Made by a program: the position numbers and the translations under genes
Assembly: GCF_042140245.1 (NCBI RefSeq)
Contig: NZ_CP159483.1
Coordinates: 1,240,001 to 1,304,000, forward strand
DNA from: MH13 sp042140245
Lineage (GTDB): Bacteria; Pseudomonadota; Alphaproteobacteria; Rhizobiales; MH13
Length of the DNA stretch: 64,000 nt
Direction: 5' to 3'
Notes under the pieces: model-generated
Told to the model about the DNA's origin: nothing
Databases searched by the model: none
Seen by the model: the letters and a program-made list of their open reading frames with translations, nothing else
In this document: in pieces, positions 33,841 through 42,609 of the stretch
Numbering within the stretch: the stretch's first letter is position 1
Layout of the letters: each line of letters begins with the position of its first letter

Positions 33841-34985
33841 CAGGCCGCCCTCCGCCAGTGCAAGCGGTACGTCAGGAAGAACTCAGATGCCGCGACACAG
33901 ACGATGAAGAGCGCTTGGATAAGCTGTGTGAGCGCAAACGGGATTTGGAAGAAAATCTGAAGGCTCTGGCCGACCAGAACCAGGACGGCCATGAAGAAGG
34001 CAAAAAAGACTACACCCAAGGGGTGATTGCGCCCGAGAAAGGCGATCAGAATCCCTGAAAAGAGATAGCCGGTGAAAAAGTCTTGCGTCATCCGGCCTTC
34101 CACCCCGGCGGAGATGACCAACCCAGTAAGACCACCCACGGCACCAGATGCAAGGATCGCTCCGATAGAAAGGGCCGTAACGGGCACACCCATGGCAAAC
34201 GCCATCTGTGGGTTGGATCGCAGGACGTCGATCAGATAGCCAATGCGGCTGACCGAGAAGAGCCACCACAGAACAAGCGCAAGCGCTCCTGCAATCGGCA
34301 GCGCCCAAGTTAAGTTCTGCCACCCGAGCACGGGCAATTTCTCAGCGTCGTTAAAAAGCTCGGTATGCGGGAAGCGGCTGACCGGGTCCTGCCAGGGCCC
34401 ATAAAGCAAATGGAGCAGGACGTTGAAGGCGATGTAGTTGAGGAGGAGCGTGGTGATAACTTCGTTGACGCCAAGCTTGAGCTTCAAGGCGCCGGGCCCA
34501 GCGATCCAAAGCATCCCACCGGCAGCCGCGGCTAGAGCCATCAAGGGCAGCCGGGCGGTCTCCGGCCCGACGTCATAAAGCGCAACCACCGAAGCACAGA
34601 TCGCGCCGAAAATCATTTGGCCCTCAAGGCCTATGTTCCAAAACCGGGCACGGAAGGCGATGGCAGTCGCGAGGCCTGCAATCGCGAAAGGCGCTGCCTG
34701 GGCCAGAACGGACGCAAACGTGCGCGGGCTGGAAAACACGACCGTTGCTATCTCTCTGCCAAGATCGGACGGGGCGACGCCAAAGGCTGCGATTATGACG
34801 ACTGAAAGCAGCGCTGCGACGAGCAGACTGCCGATGTAAACGCCGATGCGCTCCCAATCGGTGACCTTTTGTCGACGTTCAAGAATTGGGACCAGGCGCG
34901 GTGGTCGCCCGCGCCCTGGGGCATCGGCGACGACCGGCATTTGGGATATCTGGGCGGCCGCGTCAGGCATGACCCACCACGACAT
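33840..34985 (-). CDS. BMP-type ABC transporter permease (first subunit)
   Basis: A permease of up to 381 residues (YufP/NupP-like). A charged N-terminal arm precedes about nine helices. Recognisable parts are FAIAGLATAIAFRARFWNIGLEGQMIFGAI and LGVNEVITTLLLNYIAFNVLLHLL. The start may be ATG 34985 (23-base overlap with the ATPase gene) or ATG 34970 (8-base overlap). Partner of the neighbouring permease in one importer. Confidence 0.86.
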   Translation of the reverse strand: MSWWVMPDAAAQISQMPVVADAPGRGRPPRLVPILERRQKVTDWERIGVYIGSLLVAALLSVVIIAAFGVAPSDLGREIATVVFSSPRTFASVLAQAAPFAIAGLATAIAFRARFWNIGLEGQMIFGAICASVVALYDVGPETARLPLMALAAAAGGMLWIAGPGALKLKLGVNEVITTLLLNYIAFNVLLHLLYGPWQDPVSRFPHTELFNDAEKLPVLGWQNLTWALPIAGALALVLWWLFSVSRIGYLIDVLRSNPQMAFAMGVPVTALSIGAILASGAVGGLTGLVISAGVEGRMTQDFFTGYLFSGILIAFLGRNHPLGVVFFAFFMAVLVLVGQSLQIFFQIPFALTQLIQALFIVCVAASEFFLTYRLHWRRAA

Positions 34986-36468
34986 CCCCCACCATGGCGC
35001 GCCCTATGTCGGCGCGCTCCGCCGGGGCCTCAAATTCGGCGGCAACACGCCCCTTGGACAGGACAGCAATGCGGTCAGAGAGTGCCAGCACCTCGTCAAG
35101 ATCCTCTGAAATCAAGACGACGGCAGCGCCACGGTCTCGCGCGGCTCGCAGGCGGGCATGGACCGCGGCGCTTGCTCTCACATCCAGGCCGCGCGTCGGG
35201 CTGTGGGCAACGACAAGGCTCGGCTCGCCTTGAAACTCGCGCGCCAAGACAAGCTTCTGCGCGTTGCCACCGGACAAAAGAGCAGCGCGTTGACCGAGGG
35301 ACCGCACACCCTGAATCTCGAAGTCTTCGATGGCCTTTTGTGTGTCCTGGCGCGCCTTGCCACGGCGATAGCGTAACCAACCTCCATACCGCCCGCCAAG
35401 AGCGCCACGGATAGCGAAATTGTCGGTGACACTGACCTCACCGGCCAGCCCATGGGTGTAGCGGTCGACAGGAATCGTTGCGACGCCATGCTTGCGGCGC
35501 GCCTTTGGCGTATCGTCGCTGGCATCGCCCGCGCCGATGATTTCGATGCTGCCGCCATCAGGCGAGGCCAGACCAGCAAGAACCCGCGCCAACTCGCTTT
35601 GGCCATTGCCCGCGACGCCGGCCACGCCAACAATCTCACCGTCATGGACGATCAACGTCGCACCTTCGAGCCCTTTGCGACCGGCTTCGTCGGATTGTTT
35701 GACCTCCGCCATCCGCAGTCGCACCGGGCCACGTTCTTGACCACGCTGCGCTGCTTCAACCACCAGTGAGCCTACAATATCGGTGGTCAATTGCTGGGCG
35801 TCAGTTTTGGCGGGCACGGTCTCAACGATCTTTCGTCCGGCTCGGATGACCGTGATGCGGGCAGAATGCTCAAGCGCTTCATGAAGTTTATGGGTCACCA
35901 GAACGATGGCCTTGCCTGCCTCCGCCAAGGCAGCCACGAGTTTCATCAACCCCAGGGCTTCCACATCGGAGAGCACGGCGGTTGGTTCATCGAGAATAAT
36001 GATACGCGCGCCTGCAACCAGGACCTTTAGGATTTCAACGCGCTGCTGTTCGGCAACGCTCAGGTCACCAACGCGGCGGGCAAAGTCGATATTAAAACCG
36101 ATCTGCTCGCTGTAGGAGCGCGCCGCTTTGATCAACGCTTCTTCAGACAAGGCCGGATTAAAGAGGCGCAAGTTCTCCAAAACCGAAAAGCTTGGCACCA
36201 GCTTGTAGTGCTGATGCACCATGCCAACCCCACGCTCAGCCGCGTCTCTGGCGCCGGAAAAGGCCACCGGCGCGCCATCCATCTCGATGTGACCCTTGTC
36301 AGGCGCGTAGAGACCGGTAGCCACATTCATCAATGTGGACTTGCCGGCCCCGTTCTCTCCCAAAAGGGCGTGCACCTCTCCGGGAGCGACAGCAAAGGAC
36401 ACATCATCCAGCGCGTGAAAGCCCCCGAAAACCTTGCTCACGCCCACCAGAGAGAGCGCTGGCACCAT
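34963..36468 (-). CDS. BMP-type ABC transporter ATPase, two tandem ABC domains
   Basis: A 501-residue ATPase with two ABC modules, as in RbsA/YufO. Module 1: Walker A GENGAGKS, signature LSVAEQQR, Walker B IIILDEPTAVL. Module 2 is partly degenerate in Walker A (GVAGNGQSE), with LSGGNAQK and a weak Walker B (LVVAHSPTRGLD), which is usual in this family. The ATG at 36468 is chosen because it overlaps the stop of the binding-protein gene (TGATG), giving tight coupling. Confidence 0.9.
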   Translation of the reverse strand: MVPALSLVGVSKVFGGFHALDDVSFAVAPGEVHALLGENGAGKSTLMNVATGLYAPDKGHIEMDGAPVAFSGARDAAERGVGMVHQHYKLVPSFSVLENLRLFNPALSEEALIKAARSYSEQIGFNIDFARRVGDLSVAEQQRVEILKVLVAGARIIILDEPTAVLSDVEALGLMKLVAALAEAGKAIVLVTHKLHEALEHSARITVIRAGRKIVETVPAKTDAQQLTTDIVGSLVVEAAQRGQERGPVRLRMAEVKQSDEAGRKGLEGATLIVHDGEIVGVAGVAGNGQSELARVLAGLASPDGGSIEIIGAGDASDDTPKARRKHGVATIPVDRYTHGLAGEVSVTDNFAIRGALGGRYGGWLRYRRGKARQDTQKAIEDFEIQGVRSLGQRAALLSGGNAQKLVLAREFQGEPSLVVAHSPTRGLDVRASAAVHARLRAARDRGAAVVLISEDLDEVLALSDRIAVLSKGRVAAEFEAPAERADIGRAMVGDVVVGHA

Positions 36469-37559
36469 CACTCGCCCCCGACAACACCAGGCACGAACCA
36501 GTCCATGCCCCAAAGATCGCCATCGCCGAGAACCTCGCCGTCGGCGACACGCTCAGTTCCGTCGCGATCGCTCAACGGGCCTGCAAAGACGTGCTTGCCG
36601 TTCAAGATGGCCTCACGCTCAGCCATCACCAGTGCTTCCAGCTCTTCGGAAACAGCCGGCCCGCAGCATGCGATGTCGACAGCTCCGTCAGCAATGGAGA
36701 GGAACGCTCCGAATGGTGCTGGTTCGAAATCCCCAGCTGCGATCGCGGCGATCTCTGGTTCAAGGAACCGGTCCCACGTCCACACGGAAGAACACTGCGT
36801 TGCGACGCTGAACTCTGAAAGGTCGCGGTGATGACCAGTGCCAGCAATGCCAGCTTCGGCCGCGACGACCTGAACCGCCGGAGTATCAACATGCTGACCA
36901 ATCACATCGATGCCCTGCTCGATAAGGGCTTCGGCAGCTGCTCTTTCTTTCACAGGGTCTGCCCAAGCACCTGTAAACACGACCGTCAGTTCTGCGTCCG
37001 GGTTCACCTGCCGAGCGCCCAGGAGATACGCGTTGACTGTCCAGTTGACGAGGCCGAAGGGATTGGCGGCAACGAAGCCTAGCTTGCCGGTTTCGCTGAC
37101 TCCGCCGGCAATCATGCCGCACAGATATTGGGTCTCATAAGTACGACCGTAGAAGCTCTTCAAATTGTCGCTATTGGTAGTCCCCGCTGGATTGAGGAAC
37201 ACCACTTCTGGATATTCCGCTGCCAGAGCCTCAAAGGTGTCGGAGTAGCCAAACGCCGAGCCCAAAATGATGTTCGCGCCGCGCTCAATGAACAACTCCG
37301 CCGCCGGTCGAATGGACGTCGCACTTTCCGGTATCTCTTCAGCCTGCGGGATCCTTAGGTCCAAGGCACCTTCAAGACGGGTCCGTGCTTCGTCTATTGC
37401 TTGTGACCAGCCACCATCATTCGATGGACCAAAAAGGATAACGGCAGGTCTTGGATCACCTTCCGCTGAGAACTGTGCTTGTCCAGCAGTTGTGGATGCA
37501 ACCGAGATCGCCAGTCCACTTAAGATCGCCATCACGACGCGCTTACTTGTTGTTTTCAT
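36468..37559 (-). CDS. BMP-family substrate-binding protein
   Basis: A 363-residue periplasmic protein of the Bmp/Med/PnrA family, whose characterised members bind purine nucleosides. Signal peptide about residues 1-29 (ending GQAQ). The mature protein has PAVILFGPSNDGGWSQAIDEAR, NIILGSAFGYSDTFEALAAEYPEVVFLN, GMIAGGVSETGKLGFVAANP, typical of the family. ATG 37559 is supported by CTGGAG seven bases upstream. It is first of the operon 37559 to 30865. The ligand may be a nucleoside, purine or other heterocycle. Confidence 0.88.
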   Translation of the reverse strand: MKTTSKRVVMAILSGLAISVASTTAGQAQFSAEGDPRPAVILFGPSNDGGWSQAIDEARTRLEGALDLRIPQAEEIPESATSIRPAAELFIERGANIILGSAFGYSDTFEALAAEYPEVVFLNPAGTTNSDNLKSFYGRTYETQYLCGMIAGGVSETGKLGFVAANPFGLVNWTVNAYLLGARQVNPDAELTVVFTGAWADPVKERAAAEALIEQGIDVIGQHVDTPAVQVVAAEAGIAGTGHHRDLSEFSVATQCSSVWTWDRFLEPEIAAIAAGDFEPAPFGAFLSIADGAVDIACCGPAVSEELEALVMAEREAILNGKHVFAGPLSDRDGTERVADGEVLGDGDLWGMDWFVPGVVGGE

Positions 37560-38285
37560 GGTCCCACTCCAGCTTATGTGTCGCACCGAAACGATCGGGT
37601 GCATGTCATAAGCACCCAAGCGTTATTGCGAGCGCTTCGACGTGTTCAGCATCCATGTGATACCCATGGAGGCGCACATGACGCTGCGTCTGACTAGGCT
37701 GGCACCTGGGTTCGGGGCGATCTACTGTTTTTTTCCATTTGGTCAAAATTAGAGCAGCGCCGCCGCATTTGACGTCAATCGGCCTAACAATTGTTCGCTT
37801 GAACGAATGAAAGTTACATTTTTTAGCGTTTTTGCGTGGATAAGGCGGTCCGACAGATTTGAACGTGATACGCGAAGTCCTACCGGACAATTAGGCTCCA
37901 ATGCAGTCTGCAGCAGCGTTTCTCCTTCGAAAGGGAACGGTTTGGGGAGCTGAACCTATTCAAGCCACACTCGACCCAGCGCTTTCCCATTTTACAAGAC
38001 TGCGTCCACCTTCTGCTCATGTTTGGCCCTTTCCCATAGCGTCGCTGGCGCCTGCGTTGGAGGTCGAGCCGCAGTTGCGCACTCCGCCGCTTCTGGCGGC
38101 AAAACCGACATGGCCAAATGACGGTAATGCGCACGAAGCACCAATTCGCTGCGGTCCCACTAACGTCCGCTTTGGGCAAATTCATAAGCTGCAAGCGGCG
38201 TGTTCCCCACTTGATGAAGACCTGTGAGCTTTACTGGTTGCAATGGTAAGATGACGACACAAAAGCGTGGCTAGTAAAATCGTCA
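37560..38285. other. Gene-free stretch with facing repeat copies
   Basis: About 725 bases without a supportable gene. It must hold the promoter of the BMP operon (an AT-rich segment lies near 37730-37860). The dispersed repeat appears at 38094-38113 (TGGCGGCAAAACCGACATGG), and an inverted relative, AACGTCCGCTTTGGGC, at 38162-38177, so two copies face each other. Confidence 0.45.
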
Positions 38286-38626
38286 CTAAGAATACGATAG
38301 TACGTTCAAGAGCTTGCCGGCCGGGTCGCGTACATAGAAACGGCGGATGCACCAAGGTTCATCGGTTAGGTCATATTCGATGCCATATCCAAGGCTGACC
38401 GCACGCTTATGGACAGCATCGACTCGATGGAAAGGTCCGGGACCATCGTACTAGAGCCGCCTTCCGTTGCGATGCTGACTTGTGTCGGCGCGGATTCTCC
38501 AGAGGACAGGGTTACGATCCAGCCGTGGTCCATGACCACTTCCAGGCCAAACAGATCGGCATAAAACGCCCGAACGTTTTCCACGGACTCCACGGCGATG
38601 TTTGCAACAATGCGTTTGACCGTCAT
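38286..38626 (-). pseudogene. VOC-family protein, frameshifted
   Basis: The first 68 codons give a good VOC start (MTVKRIVANIAVESVENV, FYADLFGLEVVMDHGW, TQVSIATEGG, VPDLSIE). Near 38422 the frame is lost. Reading on in the next frame restores the second half (DAVHKRAVSLGYGIEYD, LTDEPWCIRRFYVRD, PAGKLLNVLSY) and ends at TAG 38286-38288. The distance from ATG to that stop is not a multiple of three. The natural reading is one short deletion in an otherwise intact gene. Without it the protein would be about 113 residues. A sequencing error is possible. Confidence 0.75.
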
Positions 38627-38718
38627 TTTTGTCTCCTATCCCCTGAACACTTTATCATGCCTAGCGCTTTTGGCGCGAAGCGCTCACCACTTGACGGTTT
38701 TACTGAAGCCGGATGTGG

Positions 38719-39090
38719 CTACTCCCATGACCCAGCCTTCGCATCGACAAGGTGGATGATAGATGCCGGGCTTGAAACCCAATACCCATCAAAGGTGTCA
38801 CCGAGGTCCTCGATTTCGTCACATCTAGCGACACCTGTACCATGCAGAACCTTAGCAGCCTCAGCGGTGTCATCCGTAACGATCTCAAGCCAGAGTTCCG
38901 CTTGGCTCATAGCTGCGACCTTGTCGATCCAAAGGTTGTTCGCACCGAACTTGAACCCGACCGCGTCCCCTGATGGACCTCCAATCTGCTCGAGCGCCAA
39001 GGTGTCTCTGTAGAACGCAACTGTCTGATCGTACTGATGCGGCGGAACCTTCATCGCGATGTTTTTTCCGCCGGTAAATTTTGCGGCCAT
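38719..39090 (-). CDS. VOC-family (glyoxalase-like) protein
   Basis: A 123-residue VOC protein. ATG 39090 is chosen because AAAGGAG lies eight bases upstream; an upstream in-frame start overlaps it. It begins AAKFTGGKNIAMKVPPHQYDQTVAFYRD, followed by FGANNLWIDKVAAMSQAELWLEIV and a closing YWVSSPASIIHLVDAK. Probably a small-molecule binding or resistance protein. It is one of several VOC/SRPBCC/NTF2-type small proteins in this accessory stretch. Substrate unknown. Confidence 0.78.
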   Translation of the reverse strand: MAAKFTGGKNIAMKVPPHQYDQTVAFYRDTLALEQIGGPSGDAVGFKFGANNLWIDKVAAMSQAELWLEIVTDDTAEAAKVLHGTGVARCDEIEDLGDTFDGYWVSSPASIIHLVDAKAGSWE

Positions 39091-39179
39091 GCCTGCTCTC
39101 CTTTCCACTTACGCTGGTTTGAGTGAACTCCATGTGCGCCCCACAGGAGATCGCCTGACACCACATGCCCCAGCACGTG

Positions 39180-39512
39180 TCATTCGACATGTGACCTCAG
39201 CCGTTCCAGTGCATCGTCCCACTTCAAGGCCACCTGGTTCAGAAATGCATTCGCCTCGTGCAGGCGCATTAGCTCAAGACTGTACCGTGTCTCTCGGCCG
39301 GCCTTTTGCGCTGACACGAGTTGCGCCTCGGCCAATGTCTTGAGGTGTTTGCTGATGGCCTGACGGGAAACACCGGTTCCGTCGCATAGCGCCGAGATCG
39401 AAAGGCTGTTCTGCTTCTGTAGTCGAGCAACGATCTCCAACCGGCGGGGATCACCGAGCGCAGCAAATGTGGTCGCGAGTTCTTGGGGCACAACAGTCTG
39501 TTCCATCATCAT
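39180..39512 (-). CDS. ArsR-family transcriptional regulator
   Basis: A ~110-residue ArsR/SmtB winged helix: FAALGDPRRLEIVARLQKQNSLSISALCDGTGVSRQAISKHLKTLAEAQLVSAQKAGRE then YSLELMRLHEANAFL. There are no metal-binding Cys clusters, so it belongs to the group paired with SRPBCC proteins. Its ATG overlaps the SRPBCC stop (ATGATGATGG, three possible starts). The pair is a common two-gene unit in which ArsR controls an AHSA1-like protein. Confidence 0.87.
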   Translation of the reverse strand: MMMEQTVVPQELATTFAALGDPRRLEIVARLQKQNSLSISALCDGTGVSRQAISKHLKTLAEAQLVSAQKAGRETRYSLELMRLHEANAFLNQVALKWDDALERLRSHVE

Positions 39513-39955
39513 TCCACGAACTTTTTGATATTCGCTGTTTGCTGGTCCCAACCGCCCTGGTTGTCGCGAAATGCTTGCAACCGCCGGTTTTCGGGAAGGC
39601 TCTCAAAGCCGGTCTCGCGCACGGTAAGCTTTGTGCCGCTTGCTGTCGGCTCAAGGGTGAATTCGACCCGAGTTGTTTTATGATCCAATTCTGGATCATC
39701 AGGGCGGATGCTTTCGTCCATGGGCCAGATGAAGCTGAACAGTCGCGGCTCGTCCATTGCGACGACCCTGGCCCAGAAGGGAAGGCCCTCATGCCCCGGA
39801 TATTCTGTAACGCCAAGCGTCAGTTCCCCGACCTTGAACGGACCATGAAGTGAGAGGCGGAACCACGACCCGAACTCGTCATGGTCGGTCAGGGCCTTCC
39901 ATACCCGTTCGATAGGGGCTTTAAGTTCAATTGTTCTGGTAATCTGATCTTCCAT
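39509..39955 (-). CDS. SRPBCC (AHSA1-like) protein
   Basis: A 148-residue START/Bet v1-like protein: ITRTIELKAPIERVWKALTDHDEFGSWF, then PFWARVVAMDEPRLFSFIW and a C-terminal helix WDQQTANIKKFVE. It matches the AHSA1-type SRPBCC family that makes a hydrophobic pocket. ATG 39955 is preferred over a TTG two codons earlier. It is the first gene of the SRPBCC-ArsR unit. The role is unknown, likely binding of a small hydrophobic ligand. Confidence 0.85.
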   Translation of the reverse strand: MEDQITRTIELKAPIERVWKALTDHDEFGSWFRLSLHGPFKVGELTLGVTEYPGHEGLPFWARVVAMDEPRLFSFIWPMDESIRPDDPELDHKTTRVEFTLEPTASGTKLTVRETGFESLPENRRLQAFRDNQGGWDQQTANIKKFVE

Positions 39956-40098
39956 GCGCAACTCCTTGGTTGCACATTGTCACTTGCCGCCTTATTATGC
40001 AACCCAATGGTTGCGCGACTTCAGCGTATTGTTTTAGAGGTTACATGTTTGCCGCAGAACGATGCTGCTACCGTGAGACAGAAAGGATACGTTTCCAC

Positions 40099-40452
40099 AT
40101 GGTAAAGGTCACAGGAAGTCGAGATTGCGGAAACTCCCCGAAGAACACGTTTGCTCAGACAATCGGGGTTGCAATCGAAAGCGGTGAGTTCCTTGACGAG
40201 GCTTTCCCGGACGACATGGTCTGGGAGCAGCCTGACGCGGTAGCTGATGGCTCGGAAGCGATCAAGGAAGCTCTGGCCAATGTCGAGAAGCCCGCGAGTG
40301 TCGTGGTTGAGCATGCGATCACGCACGGCAAAGCCGGAGCAACATCGGGTTTCTGCACGGTGCCCAGTGGTGAGACGCGACGGTTCAGTCACGTTATTGA
40401 GTTTACCAATACAAAAGCAAACAAGGTCGCGAAGATCAAAAGCTACGCCTGA
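40099..40452 (+). CDS. NTF2-like (SnoaL-type) small protein
   Basis: A 117-residue protein with NTF2/SnoaL-like order: helix, IESGEFLDEAFPDDMVWEQPDAVADGSEAIKEAL, then strands VEHAITHGKAGATSGFCTV and RRFSHVIEFTNTKANKVAKIKSY. ATG 40099 is used; a GAAAGGA lies 11 bases upstream. It is alone in its operon and divergent from the SRPBCC gene. Function unknown. Confidence 0.65.
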   Translation: MVKVTGSRDCGNSPKNTFAQTIGVAIESGEFLDEAFPDDMVWEQPDAVADGSEAIKEALANVEKPASVVVEHAITHGKAGATSGFCTVPSGETRRFSHVIEFTNTKANKVAKIKSYA

Positions 40453-40742
40453 CTGGTAGCGGGTTGGTCACCTAACCCTTCTTCAGTTTTGGCCCCAACG
40501 TTCAACCAGTCGACGCTCACTTCTCTCTTTTCAATCGTAGGGGGATTAACAAAAGCAGACTTTTGCACGCCAGGCAGCATTTGACACTTTGGGCTCAAAC
40601 CCGCCGTTAACGCCGTGGCGCCCAATGGCGGCGTTGCAGACATAACCAAATGAAGTAAATGCGGACAAAAAGCCCGGCGGATAGCTGAGAATAGTTCGGA
40701 CTGAGCGGCATTCGCTCACCGACCAAGGGACGTTTAAACTGG
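40453..40742. other. Intergenic stretch with degenerate repeat
   Basis: No gene is seen. A degenerate copy of the dispersed repeat (AATGGCGGCGTTGCAGACAT) starts at 40624. It is closely matched, including the following AACC/GAAATGA, by 41967-41995, so these two form a sub-family. Confidence 0.45.
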
Positions 40743-41324
40743 TCATCCCATCGGGTTGATAGACAGCAATTGGCCGATCTCAACGACATGATGGTCAAGG
40801 TCTGGTCCTTCTTTGATGAAGCCGGTTCCTACCAGCAGCGTTAACCCGTGGACCATCGACCATGCCAGTTCGGCGTCCCGTCGGGCGTTTTGGCCTGACC
40901 CAGAGAACTGCTTGACCAACTCTGCGAACACGTCTTCGCCTGCGTCGCGAACAACCGTTCCTTGGGGTGCAGCTGGCCGGGCAAACATAACGCGATAGAG
41001 GCCGGGCCGCTTTAAACCGAAATCAACATAGGCCGCAGCGAGTGCCGAAAGTGCTTTGTCCAGCGCGGCACTGTCGGGTAAGGCGCGCAGTGCTTCCCGC
41101 ATGCATGTGCTAAGAGCGCGGAAGCCCTCAACTGCGATCGCATCCAGCAAAGCATCTTTGTCGTCGAAGTGCGCGTATGGCGCCATTGGCGACACACCCA
41201 CCTCCTTCGCCAGACCCCGCAACGTTATCTCGGCATCTGGGCTGAGGTCGAGGGTGGCTATCGCCGTCTCGATCAACGCTCCGCGCAGGTCACCGTGATG
41301 ATAACGGCGTGATCCTTCCGCCAA
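40743..41324 (-). CDS. TetR-family transcriptional regulator
   Basis: A ~193-residue TetR repressor: YHHGDLRGALIETAIATLDL, then ITLRGLAKEVGVSPMAPYAHFDDKDALLDAI, followed by a helical ligand domain (WHG-like group, GLKRPGLYRVMFARP). A TTG at 41324 is proposed as start because CAGGAGG sits seven bases before it; a GTG eight codons earlier would put that site inside the gene. It is divergent from a small membrane protein across a long palindrome. Confidence 0.85.
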   Translation of the reverse strand: MAEGSRRYHHGDLRGALIETAIATLDLSPDAEITLRGLAKEVGVSPMAPYAHFDDKDALLDAIAVEGFRALSTCMREALRALPDSAALDKALSALAAAYVDFGLKRPGLYRVMFARPAAPQGTVVRDAGEDVFAELVKQFSGSGQNARRDAELAWSMVHGLTLLVGTGFIKEGPDLDHHVVEIGQLLSINPMG

Positions 41325-41359
41325 ACAATAGTCCTCCTGAACGCACACTAAAGAGCAAT

Positions 41360-41388
41360 CTATGCCTTGTAAACTTTACAACGCATAG
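41360..41388. promoter_or_regulatory. 29-base palindrome, probable TetR operator
   Basis: The centre TTGTAAA-C-TTTACAA (41367-41381) is perfect. The symmetry extends through CTATGC on the left and GCATAG on the right, giving 14-base arms with one mismatch. It lies in the divergent gap between the TetR gene and the small membrane protein gene. GCTGTAAAG at 41399-41407 resembles an extra half-site. Confidence 0.6.
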
Positions 41389-41423
41389 ATATATGTGCGC
41401 TGTAAAGATAGAAAGGAGCTACC

Positions 41424-41621
41424 ATGACTGCCTCAACACTTCGCCGCACCCTTCGCTGGGTTCATATCGCCACGTCTTTGGTGATCGGAACGTACCTGTA
41501 TTCTCCATGGTCTTCCGATCCAACCTTTACGGCGATCGCACTGTACGGGGTTTTCCCTCTCATGGGTTTGTCCGGCCTGGCCATGTGGCAGCAAGGGCGC
41601 TTGGCCCGCTTGCTGAAATAG
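41424..41621 (+). CDS. Small two-helix membrane protein
   Basis: A 65-residue protein with two hydrophobic segments (about 12-28 and 35-55) and basic ends (TLRRTLRWVH and QGRLARLLK). GAAAGGAG lies six bases upstream of the ATG. It is controlled from the palindromic region shared with TetR. I do not recognise a named family; small proteins of this shape occur beside TetR genes. Downstream lies the fragment of a ferredoxin, perhaps from the same former operon. Confidence 0.6.
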   Translation: MTASTLRRTLRWVHIATSLVIGTYLYSPWSSDPTFTAIALYGVFPLMGLSGLAMWQQGRLARLLK

Positions 41622-41720
41622 ACGGCGGTTCTGTCCGGGCTATTCTCGAGCAGCAGTTCAGTGCGCCCTTGATCGCCGATCACGAAACTCCGAGGAAACT
41701 CGACTGTGAGCACGGGAGAC

Positions 41721-41911
41721 ATGACACCTGACGTAGAAATTGCTGACACGGTCATTATCGGAAGTGGTAGCTGTGGAGTATGCCGCAGGGACTGCTTGCA
41801 GGTGCTGTCAAGCACCCGAAGGGAAAGGCGCTCTGCTCCGCCGATGAGGCTGAAGGTTACATCCTCGCTTGCCAAGCGAGTCCGCAAAGCGATGTTAGCG
41901 TCGATGCTTAG
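41721..41911 (+). pseudogene. [2Fe-2S] ferredoxin domain remnant
   Basis: The first frame reads SGSCGVCRRDCL. One base later the next frame continues AVKHPKGKALCSADEAEGYI then LACQASPQSDVSVDA and a stop. This is the C-terminal half of a plant-type [2Fe-2S] ferredoxin or reductase domain: CGxC loop, the AEGYILAC final cysteine and a closing DV-x-VDA strand. The first cluster cysteine is missing and the frame is broken near 41800, so it cannot be functional. The rest of the parent gene is absent. Confidence 0.55.
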
Positions 41912-42108
41912 GCCAGCCACAGATGTCCAACATGGGCTCCAACTTGCCATTTTGAACCCGGCCGATAATGGCGGCATTCCTGACATAACGAAATGACAGC
42001 TAGGTGGACTTTGCGGACCTTGGACACTCAAGTCCGAAGGTCCGCCTTCGGTTCGCCAATCGCAATCGTTCCTTGTAGGTGAGGCAGCATTGTTTTCTTT
42101 GGCAGCTT
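41912..42108. other. Intergenic stretch with degenerate repeat
   Basis: No gene is seen. AATGGCGGCATTCCTGACAT at 41967 is the sister of the copy at 40624. Confidence 0.4.
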
Positions 42109-42519
42109 CTACTTCACATCCACGATGTTGGTCACATTCTCACGAAAGTAGTCTAGTACGCCGTTTTCTTCGTGCGAGACGATGTAGGTCACGCTGGTCA
42201 CGTTCTGCTGGCGTAAACCGTAGAAGAAACGTTGGTGAAAGCATGTCAGGTGCCAACCCTCACCGAGTTCGAAGCTGTCGATGGCGAGCGCCTCTGTACC
42301 TTTTGGAAAGATCTCGCTGCCAAGGCGACCTACCAACGACATCAGGGAATCGCGCGTCTCGGCTTTCTGCCATTCCGTATCGACCTCGTCGCGGAAGTGA
42401 TCTATCCGAAAGTCAATGTCCTCGGCGATCAGTTCAAACAGCGAGGGATCTCTAACTGCGAACTTAGCAAGAATCTGGCCGATCACTGTGTCACTGGCGG
42501 CTACGGGTGTCAGTTGCAT
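42109..42519 (-). CDS. SnoaL/NTF2-like protein
   Basis: A 136-residue protein. The N-terminal helix VIGQILAKFAVRDPSLFELIAEDIDFRIDHF and following strands (GTEALAIDSFELGEGWHLTCFHQRFFYG, SVTYIVSHEENGVLDYFRENVTNIV) fit an NTF2-like cone. It is divergent from the LysR gene at 42610 and is its likely target. Function unknown. Confidence 0.62.
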   Translation of the reverse strand: MQLTPVAASDTVIGQILAKFAVRDPSLFELIAEDIDFRIDHFRDEVDTEWQKAETRDSLMSLVGRLGSEIFPKGTEALAIDSFELGEGWHLTCFHQRFFYGLRQQNVTSVTYIVSHEENGVLDYFRENVTNIVDVK

Positions 42520-42609
42520 TGTCTCTACTCCTTGAATGACCGATGTCGGATATTTGAAGCGAGACTTTGTTAAAGGAAATTGCGGTTCAATCTATTCTAG
42601 GTATAGTCT

